A stretch of DNA of 64,000 bases from Bimuria novae-zelandiae CBS 107.79 (GCA_010015655.1 ML976696.1:470831-534830); one strand, 5' to 3'; counted from the stretch's first letter, positions 44,601 through 56,764 are shown. The notes: generated by a model from the letters alone, not told the origin. Numbers and translations are program-made.

Positions 44601-47600
44601 ACGAGAATCGTGGTAACATCATCCCCGTTGTTCACACGGTCCTTTCTCACACCCGGGTCAACGCGAAGAACAACCTCTTGATTGCGATTTTGGACCTGTA
44701 CCGCCCAAATAAGCCGGGAGCTGGCAATGTTGCCAAATACTTCAAGGATGCATTGAAGAAGCTTACCGAGCTTGAGTCGCGCCAGACCGCCAAAGTCTCT
44801 CTCAAAGCTCGCGAGGTTCTCATCCAATGCGCCATGCCTTCTCTTGAGGAGCGTACCTCCCAGATGGAGCACATTCTCCGATCTGCTGTCGTTGAGTCTC
44901 GCTACGGTGAGAGCGGTTGGGATCACCGTGAGCCCAACTTCGAGGTCATCAAGGAAGTTGTCGATTCTCGGTACACAGTCTTCGATGTGCTTCCCCAGTT
45001 CTTCGTTCATCAAGATCCGTGGGTAGCTCTCGCTGCTTTGGAAGTGTACACTCGCCGTGCCTACCGTGCCTACCAGCTCAAGGACATCCACTACCACACC
45101 GAGGGCGAGCAGCCTTACCTACTGTCCTGGGATTTCATCCTTAGGAAAGTCGGAGAGCAGGAGTATGGCCTACCGGTAGAGGCTTCGCAACCTGGAACAC
45201 CCAGCACGCCTGCCTTTGAGCGACCCCCTCGCATCCAGTCCATCACCGACCTTTCATCGCTCAATTCGAAGATGGAGGGCGAGCCGAGCCGTAAGGGTGT
45301 GGTCGTTCCTGTCGAGTACCTAGACGATGTTGACGAGTCTATCTCCAAAGCTCTGGAGATCTTCCCGGTGGCCGAGAAGAAGAGCACTGCCAACCTCAGG
45401 GAGAGCATGAGCTTGAAGCGTACGCCCACTTCCGGTGCAATCGTGAACCAAATGCCGGATGAGCTCACGGGTGTGTTGAACGTTGCTGTCCGCGATGTTG
45501 AGAGCTTTGACGACAAGGAGATTTTGGAGCGCATCTTGCCCATTGTCAAAGAGTACAAGGATGAGCTCTTGACCCGTCGTATCCGCCGTCTTACATTCGT
45601 CTGTGGGCACAAGGATGGAACGTATCCCGGCTACTTCACATTCCGTGGCCCGCACTACGCTGAGGATGACAGCATTCGTCATGTAGAACCCGCCCTTGCC
45701 TTCCAGCTCGAACTTGGCCGTCTCTCCAAGTTCAACATCAAGCCGGTTTTCACTGAAAACCGGAATATCCATATCTACGAGGCCGTAGGTAAGGGAGCTG
45801 AAAGCGACAAGCGCTACTTCTTGAGGGCAGTCGTTCGCTCTGGCCGTCTCCGGGAGGATATTTCTACTGCAGAGTACATGATCTCTGAAACCGATAGGTT
45901 GATGACCGACATCCTCGATGCCTTGGAGATCGTCGGAACCTCCCAAGCTGACATGAACCACATCTTCATCAACTTTTCCCATGTGTTCCCGCTTGCTATA
46001 GGGGAGGTCGAAGAGGCTATCGCTGGCTTCCTGGACCGCTTCGGACGTCGTCTCTGGCGTCTGCGTGTCACTGGTGCGGAGATCCGCATCATTGCGACTG
46101 ACCCTACCACCGGCACGCCCTACCCTCTTCGCGTCGTTATTACCAACACCTCTGGTTATGTTATCAACGTGGAGATGTACGCCGAGCGCAAATCTGATAG
46201 GCTTGGCAAGTGGGTCTTCCAAAGCGTCGGTGGAACCAGTAAAGTTGGTTCCTTGCATTTGCAGCCCGTCAACACCCCTTACCCCACCAAGGGAGCTCTG
46301 CAGCCCAAGCGTTACAAGGCTCATCTTATGGGCACTCAGTACGTTTACGACTTCCCAGAGCTTTTCCGTCAGGCCATCGAAAACAGCTGGAATTCCGCTG
46401 TTGCTCAACATGACTTCCTTCGCGAGAAGCAGCCCCAGAAGGGCGACTGTATCGACTACTACGAATTGGTTCTCGACGACGACGACAACCTGGCTGAAGT
46501 GAAACGTGACCCTGGCAACAATACCATTGGTATGGTTGGTTGGATCGTCACCGGTAAGACTCCTGAGTACCCTAGAGGCCGGAAGTTCATCATCATTGCC
46601 AACGACATCACGTACAAAATTGGTTCCTTCGGTCCTCAAGAAGACAAATTCTTCCACAAGTGCTCTGAGCTTGCTCGCAAGCTTGGTATCCCCCGAATCT
46701 ACCTGTCCGCAAACTCTGGTGCACGCATTGGCCTTGCTGAGGAGCTTATTCCTCACTTCTCCGTGGCGTGGAAAGACGTCAACAAGCCCGAATCTGGATT
46801 CGAATACCTCTACTTGACGCCTGAAAAGTACAAGGCTTTCGTTGAGGGCCAGCGCAAAGATGTCATTTGCGAGAAGGTCGATGTTGAGGGCGAAGAGCGT
46901 TACAAGATCACTACAGTCATTGGTCGCGAAGATGGCCTTGGTGTTGAGTCTCTTCGTGGGTCTGGCCTAATCGCTGGTGAGACCTCTCGGGCTTATGAGG
47001 ACATTTTCACTATCACTTTGGTCACTTGCCGTTCAGTTGGTACGTATTCCTTCAGCTACGCTACAGGCGCTTTTGCTAATTGTATCCAGGTATTGGTGCC
47101 TATCTCGTCCGCCTCGGGCAGCGTGCCATTCAGATCGAGGGTCAGCCGATCATCCTCACTGGTGCTCAGGCTATCAACAAGCTTCTTGGTCGCGAAGTCT
47201 ACACATCGAATCTCCAGCTCGGTGGCACACAGATCATGTACAGGAATGGTGTTTCTCACATGACGGCTGAGAATGATTTCGAAGGTGTTTCCAAAATCGT
47301 CAATTGGCTGTCGTATGTGCCTGACAAGAAGGGCTCTCCGGTGCCCGTAGCTCCCACGTCTGACGAATGGGACCGCGACATCACCTTCTATCCTCCTAGC
47401 AAGTCTGCCTATGATGTTAGGCATTTGATTGCGGGTAAAGAAGACGAGAGCGGTTTTCAGTCTGGTCTCTTCGACCGTGGCTCCTTCGTCGAGGCTCTCG
47501 GCGGCTGGGCCAAGACTGTGGTCGTCGGTCGCGCCCGCCTTGGTGGTATCCCCGTCGGTGTCATTGGCGTTGAAACTCGCTCGGTTGAGAACGTCACACC

Positions 47601-48630
47601 GGCTGATCCCGCCAACCCCGACTCCATCGAGCAAGTCACATCAGAGGCTGGTGGCGTATGGTACCCCAATTCCGCTTTCAAGACTGCCCAGGCCATCAAG
47701 GACTTCAACAATGGTGAGCAGTTGCCATTGATGATCCTCGCCAACTGGCGTGGTTTCTCCGGTGGACAGCGCGATATGTACAACGAGGTGCTCAAGTACG
47801 GTTCGTACATTGTCGACGCCCTCGTCAAGTACGAGCAGCCTGTCTTCGTTTACATTCCTCCCTTGGGCGAGCTCCGTGGTGGTTCCTGGGTCGTCGTCGA
47901 CCCGACCATCAACCCTCAATTCATGGAAATGTACGCTGATGAAGATTCACGTGGTGGTGTGCTCGAGCCGGAGGGTATTGTTGGCATCAAGTTCCGCAAG
48001 GAACGCCAACTTGAGACCATGGCGCGCAATGACCCGACATATGGTGCTCTCAAGAACAAGCTGAATGATCCTGCCACGCCTAAGGACCAGCTTCAGGGCA
48101 TCAAGGCCGAAATGACAGAGCGCGAACAAATGCTCCTGCCTGTGTACACCCAAATCGCGCTCCAGTTCGCAGACTTGCACGACCGCTCCGGCCGCATGCA
48201 AGCCAAGGGCGTCATTCGATCTTCTCTGCGCTGGCAGAACGCGCGTCGCTTCTTCTACTGGCGTCTTCGCCGCCGTCTCAACGAAGAGTACATCATGAAG
48301 AAGCTCGCTTTGGCCACATCACCCACTTCAAAGGACGCTCAACCTAAGGTTGACGACGCTACACGGGCTAAGAGCCTCGAGATGATGAAGGCTTGGTCAC
48401 AAATCCCGCAGTTCGAGCAGGATGACATGAGCGTTGCCACCTGGTATGAAGAGAATAGGGCGAGCATCCACGAGCGCGTAGAGGCCCTCAAGCGGGACAC
48501 GGTTGCGATAGAGGTGGCGACAATGATCCGTACCAACCGCGAGGGTGGCGTCAAGGGCCTGATGACGCTCTTGAGCACGCTGCCGACTAGCGAGAAGGAG
48601 GAGCTGCTGAAGATGCTCACAAGGGCATAA
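41630..48630 (+). CDS. ACC1: acetyl-CoA carboxylase (cytosolic, multifunctional)
   Basis: Four exons: 41630-41977, 42033-42127, 42184-47039 and 47090-48630. Introns are 55, 56 and 50 bp, GT..AG, and the joined frame encodes 2279 aa, the usual fungal length. It carboxylates acetyl-CoA to malonyl-CoA, the committed step of fatty acid synthesis, using biotin and ATP. Visible: biotin carboxylase domain (about 40-560) with the ATP-grasp loop EGGGGKGIR near 252; biotin carrier motif EVMKMYMP with the biotinylated Lys at 732; a long central region; carboxyltransferase (about 1550-2150) with [12 protein letters not shown] near 1655 and [12 protein letters not shown] near 2029. The start was set at the first ATG before the conserved [13 protein letters not shown] region. 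In yeast it is inhibited by Snf1 phosphorylation. Codon use is strongly biased, which explains a 478-codon antisense frame at 45320-46756 that is not a gene. Confidence 0.97.
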
Positions 48631-49393
48631 GCGCATCATATTATCAAAATGGAGCATAGCGCGGAGGAAAGGGACTGTACAATATAGCTTATAATTTTCT
48701 TCGTTTCTGTTTCTTATCAAGGAACATTGATGTGGGTGTACAGGATATTCCTTGGGGTTATGATCGTAATGCTTTGGGCGGAGTTCGTTGCGTAGTGTGC
48801 GACTTTGCTGGCTTTTGTAACGCTGGGATGATGCCTTTCTTTGGTTGGGCGGGGGAGATAGGGGGAAAGAAAATTATCGTATCTAGATTTGTTTGGTCTA
48901 CTTATTCATCTGGGAGTGCGAAATGAAGGTGAAGAATGCATCTGAGCAATTAGTACTTGATTGTGGTCAGCGATCCTGCTCTCGTGTGCAGCGAAATTGC
49001 TTTTGCTTTTGCTCACGCGATACCCGACGGTCAGGGCGCTCCGAACGCAAATGGTGGCCCCTCTTACTAAGAGCGTGAGGGGTTAGGAGATTGGCTTGCG
49101 TGTTGTTTTTCAGCGATCTGCTGCGGGGCCGCCGTAGGGCCGTGAATTACGTCACAGTTCCAGCACTATGAGGGCAAAAAACGAAACCATTTCCCCTCAC
49201 TTGACTAGGCCAGGAACACGGTATATCTTCCTTGGATCCGGACACTCGCTCGACTGCATTCATTCCTCCTGCACGCAGCACATAGCTTTCGAACATTTGT
49301 TATCGCGAAGCGATACGACACCCGCTAAATCCACTTCCAAACCCAAAAGCAAAGCAAAATCTTGAAAAGGAAGGTTACGCGAAGAGGACAAAC
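48631..49393. other. intergenic region after ACC1
   Basis: No gene seen. It holds the ACC1 3' end and the promoter of the small ABM gene. Small frames have no motif. Confidence 0.4.
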
Positions 49394-49952
49394 ATGGTAT
49401 ACACGATCGTAGTACACCTCTACGCGAAAGACGACGACGAGAGCGTGGAAAAGCTCAAGGCGAAGCTGGTCGAAGCCAGCCAGGTGTATAGTAAAGACCG
49501 CGAGACGCTGAGTTGGTTCGTTATGCAGGATGTTGGCGATAGGAGGGGGTTTACTATTGTGGAAAGATACCTCAAGGAATCGGTAAATCCACCTTTACCC
49601 TTTTCACTTCTTTCTATCTTAGCTTTCTTTTACGTTGGCGACGGTGCGGTTGTGAAGGGAGCGCATCCTCAGTCGTTGTATATTTGATTGTGAGGAGATG
49701 GAACTGGCGTGCATGGCATAATGATGGAGATTGGATCATTTGCTGACATTTTGGGGATAGTCTCAAAAGTATCATCTAGAAAACCCCTACTGGAAGACGT
49801 TCGACCCGTATGTCAATCCGCTGCTGGAGAAGCCGATGGATTTGAGGAGGTTCGAGGAGCTGGATACGAGTGGGAGTGCGGCGGGGGCGCATTATCATGA
49901 GGGTGCGAGGGGGGATACGTCGGTTGCGGAGATGTATGATGGGGCTACTTGA
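49394..49952 (+). CDS. small antibiotic-biosynthesis-monooxygenase (ABM) fold protein
   Basis: Exons 49394-49582 and 49761-49952, joined at phase 0 across a 178-bp intron, give 126 aa. The first exon carries a typical dimeric alpha/beta-barrel pattern: a strand MVYTIVVHLYAK, a helix (VEKLKAKLVEASQVY), strand ETLSWFVMQD, then FTIVERYLKESSQKYHLEN with the ABM family's E-R-Y and the S..YH..NP segment. The C-terminus is acidic and Gly/Ala-rich. Members of this fold act as small monooxygenases, haem-degrading or stress proteins; no substrate can be assigned. Without the intron the first exon would read into an unrelated tail, and the spliced form restores the family pattern. Confidence 0.75.
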
Positions 49953-50692
49953 TGGTTTGGGGAGGGAGGGGTGGAGGGTGTGTTGGGTGGATATAAAAGT
50001 TGGAAGGTGTGTTGGCTAGTGGGGACAGGTGGATGTTTTATCGAAATGGAGATGTGGGCTTTATCGCTCGTGGTTGGATTTTTACAGTAAGATGATTTAT
50101 TGAATGGGTGATCTCTGTGGTGTCAGTTGAGAGGAAAATGAGCTTTATCTTTGATGCGCTTCTGGAGAGCTCCATACAAGACGACAAGGGGCTGTGAGTA
50201 TCATGATTTGACACGACCTGGCACCGAGGTATTTTGAACACCCCTTATGAGTGGTCGAAAGATAGCTCAATCATGAAATGCCTAATATTGGCAGCTTTGC
50301 AATAAGAAGCAAGATGGTTGGCTACAGAAATGTTCAGCCTTACGCTAAGTGTTAATACGCACCAAAGCCTGGAATTGAAGGATATCTACTCGAGGACAGC
50401 CAGATACCTTTGTAATTTGAGACATTAGCTGTCGGTTTCTAATCAGACCGTGGGGAAGTGAGCGCTGCCATTGCTGTTTGTGCGACCGGTAGAAGAGACG
50501 GCGTCGGACTCAGCCTTGCTGACCACGAGAAAGTCAAAACTGATCTGCATCTACCCCGCTCGTCAACGAATGTGATAGGCCGTACTGCGAAAGCACTGTA
50601 TCTATTTGTGGGTGAGCACTAGCATGCAGAGGTCGGTGCTGCGTGCCGCACCGGCCTAGCCTTTATGTTTCTCCTTCTTCCGGTCGCGTACG
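49953..50692. other. intergenic region
   Basis: No gene seen. G-rich just after the ABM stop codon, then ordinary composition. Small frames lack motifs. Confidence 0.4.
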
Positions 50693-51669
50693 ATGTTGAC
50701 AACTTGGACGATAGCAGCCTTTATTGCGGGTGTCGCAGGACAAGGATCCGGCTCAGAAGACGGCTGTTCGTCGTTACCTGCATCGTAAGCTATTCGTGTT
50801 ACTGACAGGATACACTGCAGCTGAACACATTAGAATGCATGTGTCAGCGGAAACCGAACCCTCACAGGCCCTTGGAAAGTTGCTCCCAATGGCGATTCGG
50901 AGTCGGAATACATCACCACTTAGTTCACAAGTACAAACCTTAGCGATGCCTATGTAGTATTCAGCATCCCAATATCTATTTATGGAAACTACATCCTACA
51001 CATGTTCACACCAGGGTGCCAGCATGACAACACATGTGGTTTACGTGTCCAAGTCAATGTCTCGGGGACGGTGCTGCCCCTTGGGTCAGGCAACGAGACT
51101 TTCACAATGGCAGTTTCCAGACGAACCCTTTCGACCATTACGATAAGATCTATACGGGAGCAATGGATGCGAGTACGCCGGGCTTCACGCCGACGGTTAC
51201 TCTCGCGCCGTTTCCGAGATCTGTGTCGCACCGTGTGAATGAGTTGTCAGTGGTAGCGCAGCGTGTACAGGCAGATTTGATGGCAGCGGCGGAGAACCCT
51301 TCAAGCACGGGAACTACATCCACCGCATCCGCTACCTCTACGGTGACCTCATCGGTTTCGAACACTTCAGCTCCCACCGGAGCGCCGAGCACGGGACCTA
51401 GTAGCGGTGCAAAGATAGGACTGGGCGTCGGGATATCTCTGGGTACTCTGCTCCTTATCGGCTGGGTAGTCGGTGGATATATGCTCGGAAAGAGAAGAGC
51501 GAGGGGAAACATAAGAGCGCAGGAAAAGGTCGCAGATGCAAAGGCAGAACTGCACGCCAATGAGCTGTCTAGACATGAGCTGGAAACTGAAGTGCACAGA
51601 TCTGAATTGGAAGGCACAGCGGTTCATGGCAAGATGGGATCAGAGTCGCCTCCTGCACCTCTGGTATAG
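50693..51669 (+). pseudogene. Ser/Thr-rich single-pass membrane glycoprotein, frame disrupted
   Basis: A signal peptide-like start (MLTTWTIAAFIAGVAGQG) at 50693 is followed by a GT-AG intron candidate. Coding sequence then continues in other frames: one at 50834-51110 with a TAG at 50921 (PWKVAPNGDSESEYITT, then GCQHDNTCGLRVQVNVSG), and another from about 51110 to 51669 (TNPFDHYDKIYTGAMDASTPG). The last part has a Ser/Thr-rich stalk (about 51300-51400), one transmembrane helix (IGLGVGISLGTLLLIGW, about 51416-51490) and a basic then acidic cytosolic tail. The order resembles fungal Mid2/wall-sensor-like proteins. At least one stop and one frameshift cannot be removed by plausible splicing, so I call it a pseudogene, though sequence error is possible. 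Confidence 0.5.
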
Positions 51670-52098
51670 TTGAAGGCTACTTACTAGTGTAAAATGTTCG
51701 TGGGTGTAAACATGTGAGTTGAGCTGTGCAATTAGAAGACGCGTAGAGTATGTACCGATGACTGTAACCGGAGAAAGGGTTAAGACAAGATTTCGTTGCG
51801 TCGCCCACGCTACCGCTGCAGGGGATAAAGATTTGAAATACAACGCGCGGTATCGGTCCTGCATATTGCATTATATGAAGGTTCGGTAAATCGCTTGGCT
51901 CGGCAAATATGTGATTCGCTTTCGTTATATTGACCGCTTGGTTGTTTCGGCCAAGGTATCGCGTCGCGTTGCCACGAAGAAACTTCGAAAGGAAAATTAC
52001 ACAACAGAACAGGTACGTTGACTTCAATTGCACTTCGTAATTGGACTAGCTCTTTCCCTTCAGAATGAGTTGCAACGTGACAACCAGTAATCCATCTA
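51670..52098. other. convergent intergenic region
   Basis: Lies between the 3' ends of the glycoprotein pseudogene (plus) and the LPMO-like gene (minus). No gene seen. Confidence 0.4.
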
Positions 52099-52764
52099 TC
52101 AAGCCTTGAAAGCGCGCTCCTGGGTGTACCCAGACGCAGCAGCGGTCTTGAAATCAACACACGACTCGTATGTCTGCTTCGCAGCGGTCCCAAGCCACCA
52201 CCATTGAAGCACCTGCGAAGATTAGCAAAATGATTGCAGAAGCTCGCTAGGATAACTTACACAGTCCCCAGCAGTAGCGCAAGTGCTCTCCAGCCCATTC
52301 GGCACTGTAACACTAAACTCCCTCTGTTCCAGCGGGACATCCTTCTCGGTCTTTCCCGGCGCATAGCCCTTAGTCCACAACTTCAGAGGCTCTCCAACCT
52401 GCTTGTTCTGCTTTGTGCTCACGATACTCACGTTCGCAATGCCCTCGTGCGGAATGCGCAGCCAGATCTTGATGGGTACGACATCGCCTGCTTTCCAGGT
52501 CTGTACGTTGGCACTGTTATCGGCGTATTGGAGACCTTTGCAGAGGTATAGGTTGCAGGTAGCGGCGTTGAACTTGGTGTCGCTGGTGGCAAGCTTGGTG
52601 AGTTGCTCCACGTAGGAAGTGTTGTCAGCCTTGATCGCGTTCGTGATGGTTTGGCCGCAGGCGGTAGTTATGGCGGAGCCGATGGCACGGGAGGGAGGAG
52701 CGGTGATTATGCCGTGAGAGAGCACGGTGGGAGCGAAGAGAAGGGAGGAGAGGATGGACAACAT
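52099..52764 (-). CDS. secreted LPMO-like / chitin-binding type-4 protein
   Basis: Minus strand, exon 1 52764-52261 and exon 2 52212-52099, with a 48-bp intron, giving 205 aa. A 16-residue signal peptide (MLSILSSLLFAPTVLS) is followed directly by His17 (HGIITAPPSRAIGS). An N-terminal histidine after cleavage is the first ligand of the copper histidine brace in lytic polysaccharide monooxygenases. Cysteines at TTACGQ, ATCNLYLCKG, STCATAGDC and YESCVDF suggest paired disulfides. Exon 2 adds VLQWWWLGTAAKQTYESC, where the family has the second conserved aromatic and Cys block. No histidine stands at the usual W.W position, so activity as an oxidase is open. An acceptable alternative is a copper-binding or chitin-binding apoplastic protein. 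Confidence 0.72.
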
Positions 52765-53689
52765 TGTGACGAGATGGAAATGTGGGCGCGAGAGAGGTGA
52801 TGGAGAGATCGAGTACGAGGCGGGATGAAAGAGAATAAAATGTCAAGACGAATCAAGGGCTGGACATGGGATAGGATGGCTCCTTGCTTGCCGTAATCTA
52901 TAAGTCTCTTACGGCTGACCAGTGCCTGGTACACATAAAGAGGTTGACCCATATTGCAATTAAGCGGTCCGATTCAGACGGTGTTCAGGATACACGCTGG
53001 TGGTGAAATGTCGCTCGCAACGCAACAATGGTCTCTAATATAGATGAGTACTTTCGGGGCCCCTACAACTATCTTCCCAATAACCAGGATCTGAAGTACG
53101 TGCAGCAAGGAGTAGAGTTGCCGCTCGAAATGATAATTAAGACCACATCAAGCCGACAGACTTTGAGATGCAGTCAGCTATTTCTCCAAAGGCCAGTGTC
53201 CTCCGTATGTAAGCTGGAAGGTGCAGGCTTACACGGGAGGAAATAGTGTTCCAAGGAGGAAGGAGCAACGTGAGCAACGTGGATGAGCGAGTTATCCACA
53301 CATGCTGCCAAGACGCATAAATTTCCAAACCATGCGTCAGCAATATCTCTATCTTTATCTCACGGTATTGTGTATGATTTATCCACATTCCTCGATAATA
53401 GTGCATGCGTAACGAATAGCCCGCGGACGCGTATCGAACAGGCGATGATGTCAGCATCGCTTTCGCATGGCCCCAGGCCCACTTCCGTCGCGTCGCGTCT
53501 CCCAACACCTTCGATCTTCGCTCAGCAGACAGCACCGTGTCATTGCCCCAACGTCCTTGATACTTGGCTGTGCCCGCACAATCCCCCATGGCCTCTTATC
53601 GCGGGGTCAAGCGACTCTACGAGGCACCACTGTCGGAACCTACCAAACGACCGAGACAAAATGACAGCAGCGCAACGTGCCCGACCGAA
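52765..53689. other. intergenic region
   Basis: Promoter of the minus-strand LPMO-like gene and upstream DNA of the helicase pseudogene. Several short overlapping frames (53137-53810), none with a recognisable motif. Nothing else seen. Confidence 0.4.
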
Positions 53690-55809
53690 GACCCACACCA
53701 CTGTACTGAATCAGTATCCGGAGGAAAGAAGAAATAATACGCAGTGCGGGGCGGCCCCAACCCCGGGATTCACTTCACGTACTGGAATACAGCGAAGGAT
53801 TGGATCCTAGGCTTACCCGTAAAACAACAATCTTTCAAGAATGCGGAGGAGGCGTTCGGTTGGTATCGAGTACAGAAACAGAATAATCCTGGGTTGGCAA
53901 CTAGGAGCTCTAACCAGAGTTTATTCGCTTCCGCGCAAGTTTCTCGGCCGGCAGACGTCGTTTCGAGTCGTCCTACAATCCAGCCTATGCGGTAGCCTCT
54001 CACGGTACAACCAAACGTTATAGACCTTGAGGCCGACCTCGTACCACTAGACGCAGACCGTGCGCCATTCGAGACATCGAACTCTCAATTCAACGGCCAA
54101 ACGCCATTGGCATCTAATCCGCACTCCCAGGGAACAGCATCTCCGCGCGAGCCCCCACTATCATCTGAGCAAGCTGCGTTGGTCGATCTCATCGTGAACG
54201 GGAGGAGGAATGTATTCTATACCGGCTCAGCTGGTGTAGGGAAATCTAGGGTATTGAAAGCTTTCAGACGCCAGCTCGCTTCAAAGGGGCTCAGAGTGAA
54301 CGTCGTTGCCCCAACGAGCCGGGCTGCGTTGGACGTGAATGGTACAACAACGTGGTCTTATGCTTTCTGGACGCCAGACAGCATGAAGAAGCCTCTGGAA
54401 GACCTACACAAGTTGGCTTGGAAGAAGACTACGAAACAGCGTCTCCAAATGACCGACGTCCTTGTGATCGATGAGATCAGCATGGTCGTAAATCTGCACC
54501 TAGAGAGGCTGAGCTTGCCCCCAGTCCGACCTTTCAAGAACTGCATCGATTGCGGGAAGCCTCTGGCCGAAAAGGCCAGGGATTCAGCGTACGAATGTAA
54601 CCGCTGCGGGATCACACACAACGATGAGGATAAATGGGCTTTTCAGAGTAATGTTTGGAAGGTAAGATCTCGCATACAGTCGAAAACGAAAAAGTTTTTC
54701 CACAGCTACAAGGATGCGGGAACTTCTAGAATGTTTGATTCTGACAAGGCACAGGAAGCAAATTTTCGAGCATGTCAACCTAGCAACGGTCTTCCGACAG
54801 CGCGACCGTGAGTTTATTGATATACTGCAGAAGTTGCGTCTCGGGAAGCCGTTGCTTTCAAAAGACAGGCAGCTTCTTTGCCAAAACAAACCGAGCATTG
54901 ATAATGCTGTCAAATTGTACCCACGCAAGGTTGACGTGAAGGAAGTGAACGATGCGGAGTTCAGAAAGCTTAAAATAAAACCGCGTCTATACAAATGCAT
55001 TGACAATTTCGAACAACAACGCCATAATGGTGCCTTCAGTGCCTACAGCAACGAAGCAGCGGATGGCACGCTCGTCAAACTGGTACTATTGACAATCCTA
55101 CAACATTTGAACGCGCTAACACAGCATGCAGGCGGAACATCGCTATGAGCCGGATCTCGAGCTCAAAAAAGGCATGCTCGTAGTGTTGCTAACCAACATT
55201 AGCTTATCGGAAGGCCTGGTGAACGGGTCACAAGGCGTAATCGTTGGTTTCGAGAATTTTTGGGACGAAGAAGACGAAGAGAAACCCGACGAGGAGAAGA
55301 TCAACAGTACGTCATTCTTTGCCTCTTTCCCTCTGAATCTTGAACTCACGTTGTCGTTTTCGCAGACATCGAGCTTTCGCTAGATGGAGAATACAAGGAA
55401 TACCGCGCGGATCGGATATTCGATTTCATGATGGCTGCACCCCGCAAACAGTGACCAGTCGTGAGGTTCGTGCACAACGGAGTACTTAAAGAACTCCCGA
55501 TCAAGGCTAGCTGCTACCCAACGGAGGTTGGCGATGAACCTGCTATCAACCCAAGATACAGCCTTCTTAGCCGCACCCAAATTCCTCGTATGGTTGTATG
55601 GGCCATGACAATCCACAAATCTCAAGGGATGACACTCGAAAAGGTCGAGGTCGACCTGAGCAAGAACTTCGAAGAGGGCATGGCCTATGTCGCATTGAGC
55701 AGAGCAACGAGTCTGGCGGGGCTCAGGGCCATATCGTTCCCGAAAGCGCGGAGAGGGGTTGCAATGAAGAGGTGAGGGTGTTCCTGAGGGTCAAATTTGG
55801 CATCGAATG
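53690..55809 (+). pseudogene. PIF1-family DNA helicase with RNase H1-N/viroplasmin-like domain, broken
   Basis: From 53738 the frame reads YAVRGGPNPGIHFTYW and SFKNAEEAFGWY, an RNase H1 N-terminal (viroplasmin-like) domain. A PIF1/SF1 helicase follows: Walker A GSAGVGKSRVLKAF (near 54225), Walker B VLVIDEISMV (near 54460), a Cys4 zinc ribbon (CIDCGKP...CNRCGI), FEHVNLATVFRQRDREFI, GLVNGSQGVIV and the final [13 protein letters not shown]...YVALSRA motif (55610-55720). Introns at 54662-54754, 55083-55131 and 55307-55365 are intact. Defects: TAA at 53735, TAG at 53993, loss of the segment holding the helicase GDFFQ motif (ERLS joins LPPVRPF near 54515), an extra C at 54767, TGA at 55452 and a frameshift near 55760. 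Such helicases are multicopy in fungi and may travel with mobile DNA; Helitron origin is possible but no Rep domain is seen. Confidence 0.85.
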
Positions 55810-56124
55810 AGCGCAACTTTGGGGAATAGGGTACAGTACGCGAGAAGGAACGGACATTTGGATATTTAGAGCAAGGACCAGTCTACGGTTCGGTATCTAT
55901 CCACTGTAACAGGCGCACCGCTCGTTCCACGTCCTCCTGCCATTAAATCACCCTTCTTATTTCAAACTGCCTAATCGGGTATTCGACAAAGACCGTTGAC
56001 TATCGTCTCATCTGCACAGTTCTATCGCTTCCCAAAAGTACGGTCGTGAAACTTGTTTAGTCCACGTCGGATATAGCATAACCTTCGGAATCTACACACC
56101 CTGTACACCTCAAGGTAAACCAGG
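55810..56124. other. convergent intergenic region
   Basis: About 315 bp between the helicase pseudogene (plus) and the small membrane protein gene (minus). No gene seen. Confidence 0.4.
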
Positions 56125-56764
56125 TCAAGTCTCCTTAATACCATCGCACTTCGCCTCGGCCGCAATGGCACCTATGGCGACGATTCCTAGTATTATTGCG
56201 GAGACGAAGAGCAGGAGGACAAAAAACCCGAAGGCCGTTGCGATGCAATCGCCTCTGCGCTTTGAATAGTATTCGTCCCTGCGCTTTTGCTCGCATTCTT
56301 CGCAGTGGACGTGTGGCTCGGATGGGACTACGCCGGCGCTGGTTTGCGCGGGGGTTTCTTGGGGCTGCTGTTGTGCCGTTGCGGCCGGGCTGTGGGTGTG
56401 GGTGTGGGCGGCAGCATCGTGCTCGATGTCGGTTTGGGGGACGGTTGCGTACTGGGAACGAGGTGTTAGTTTGAGTGGTTTTGTGAAGGTTATTGGCATC
56501 ATCTGGTAATTCATCGGAAGGTCTTATATGAGCTTGGCTGAACAAGGTTGCACATCGCAGGTCGAATCGTTCTACTGAGGAATCCCAAGCGAGATCGCTG
56601 CGCATTGTACCTTACGGTAAGGAATAGGACGTGCTTACTCCAGAAGAAGAGCGTGCGAAGCTGTTCGCTGGCTCGTGCAGGTGGATAACGTCGTTATAGG
56701 CGGGAGCGGCTTCGTGTGGCGTCGCCACGCCCATGCCGTCGGTGCGCTTGAAGTGTTCGGCCAT
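56125..56764 (-). CDS. small single-pass membrane protein of unknown function
   Basis: Minus strand, exon 1 56764-56639 (42 codons, beginning MAEHFKRTDGMGV) and exon 2 56451-56125, with a 187-bp intron; 150 aa. Residues about 43-92 are His/Gln/Pro-rich (HTHTH, QQQPQE). A CEEC motif and a basic stretch (KRRDEYYSKRRGDC) precede one strong transmembrane helix (about 112-139, FGFFVLLLFVSAIILGIVAI). A short Cys-containing tail follows. The Cys/basic side next to the helix suggests a cytosolic N-terminus. A shorter unspliced start at 56514 would be possible, but the spliced form uses clean GTAAGC..CCCAG borders. I recognise no family. Confidence 0.6.

Noticed and set aside
45320..46756. 478-codon open frame antisense to ACC1
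   Set aside because: It mirrors the strongly biased codons of ACC1 on the opposite strand, has no motif and overlaps conserved carboxylase sequence. The other antisense frames in 41546-48720 are the same.
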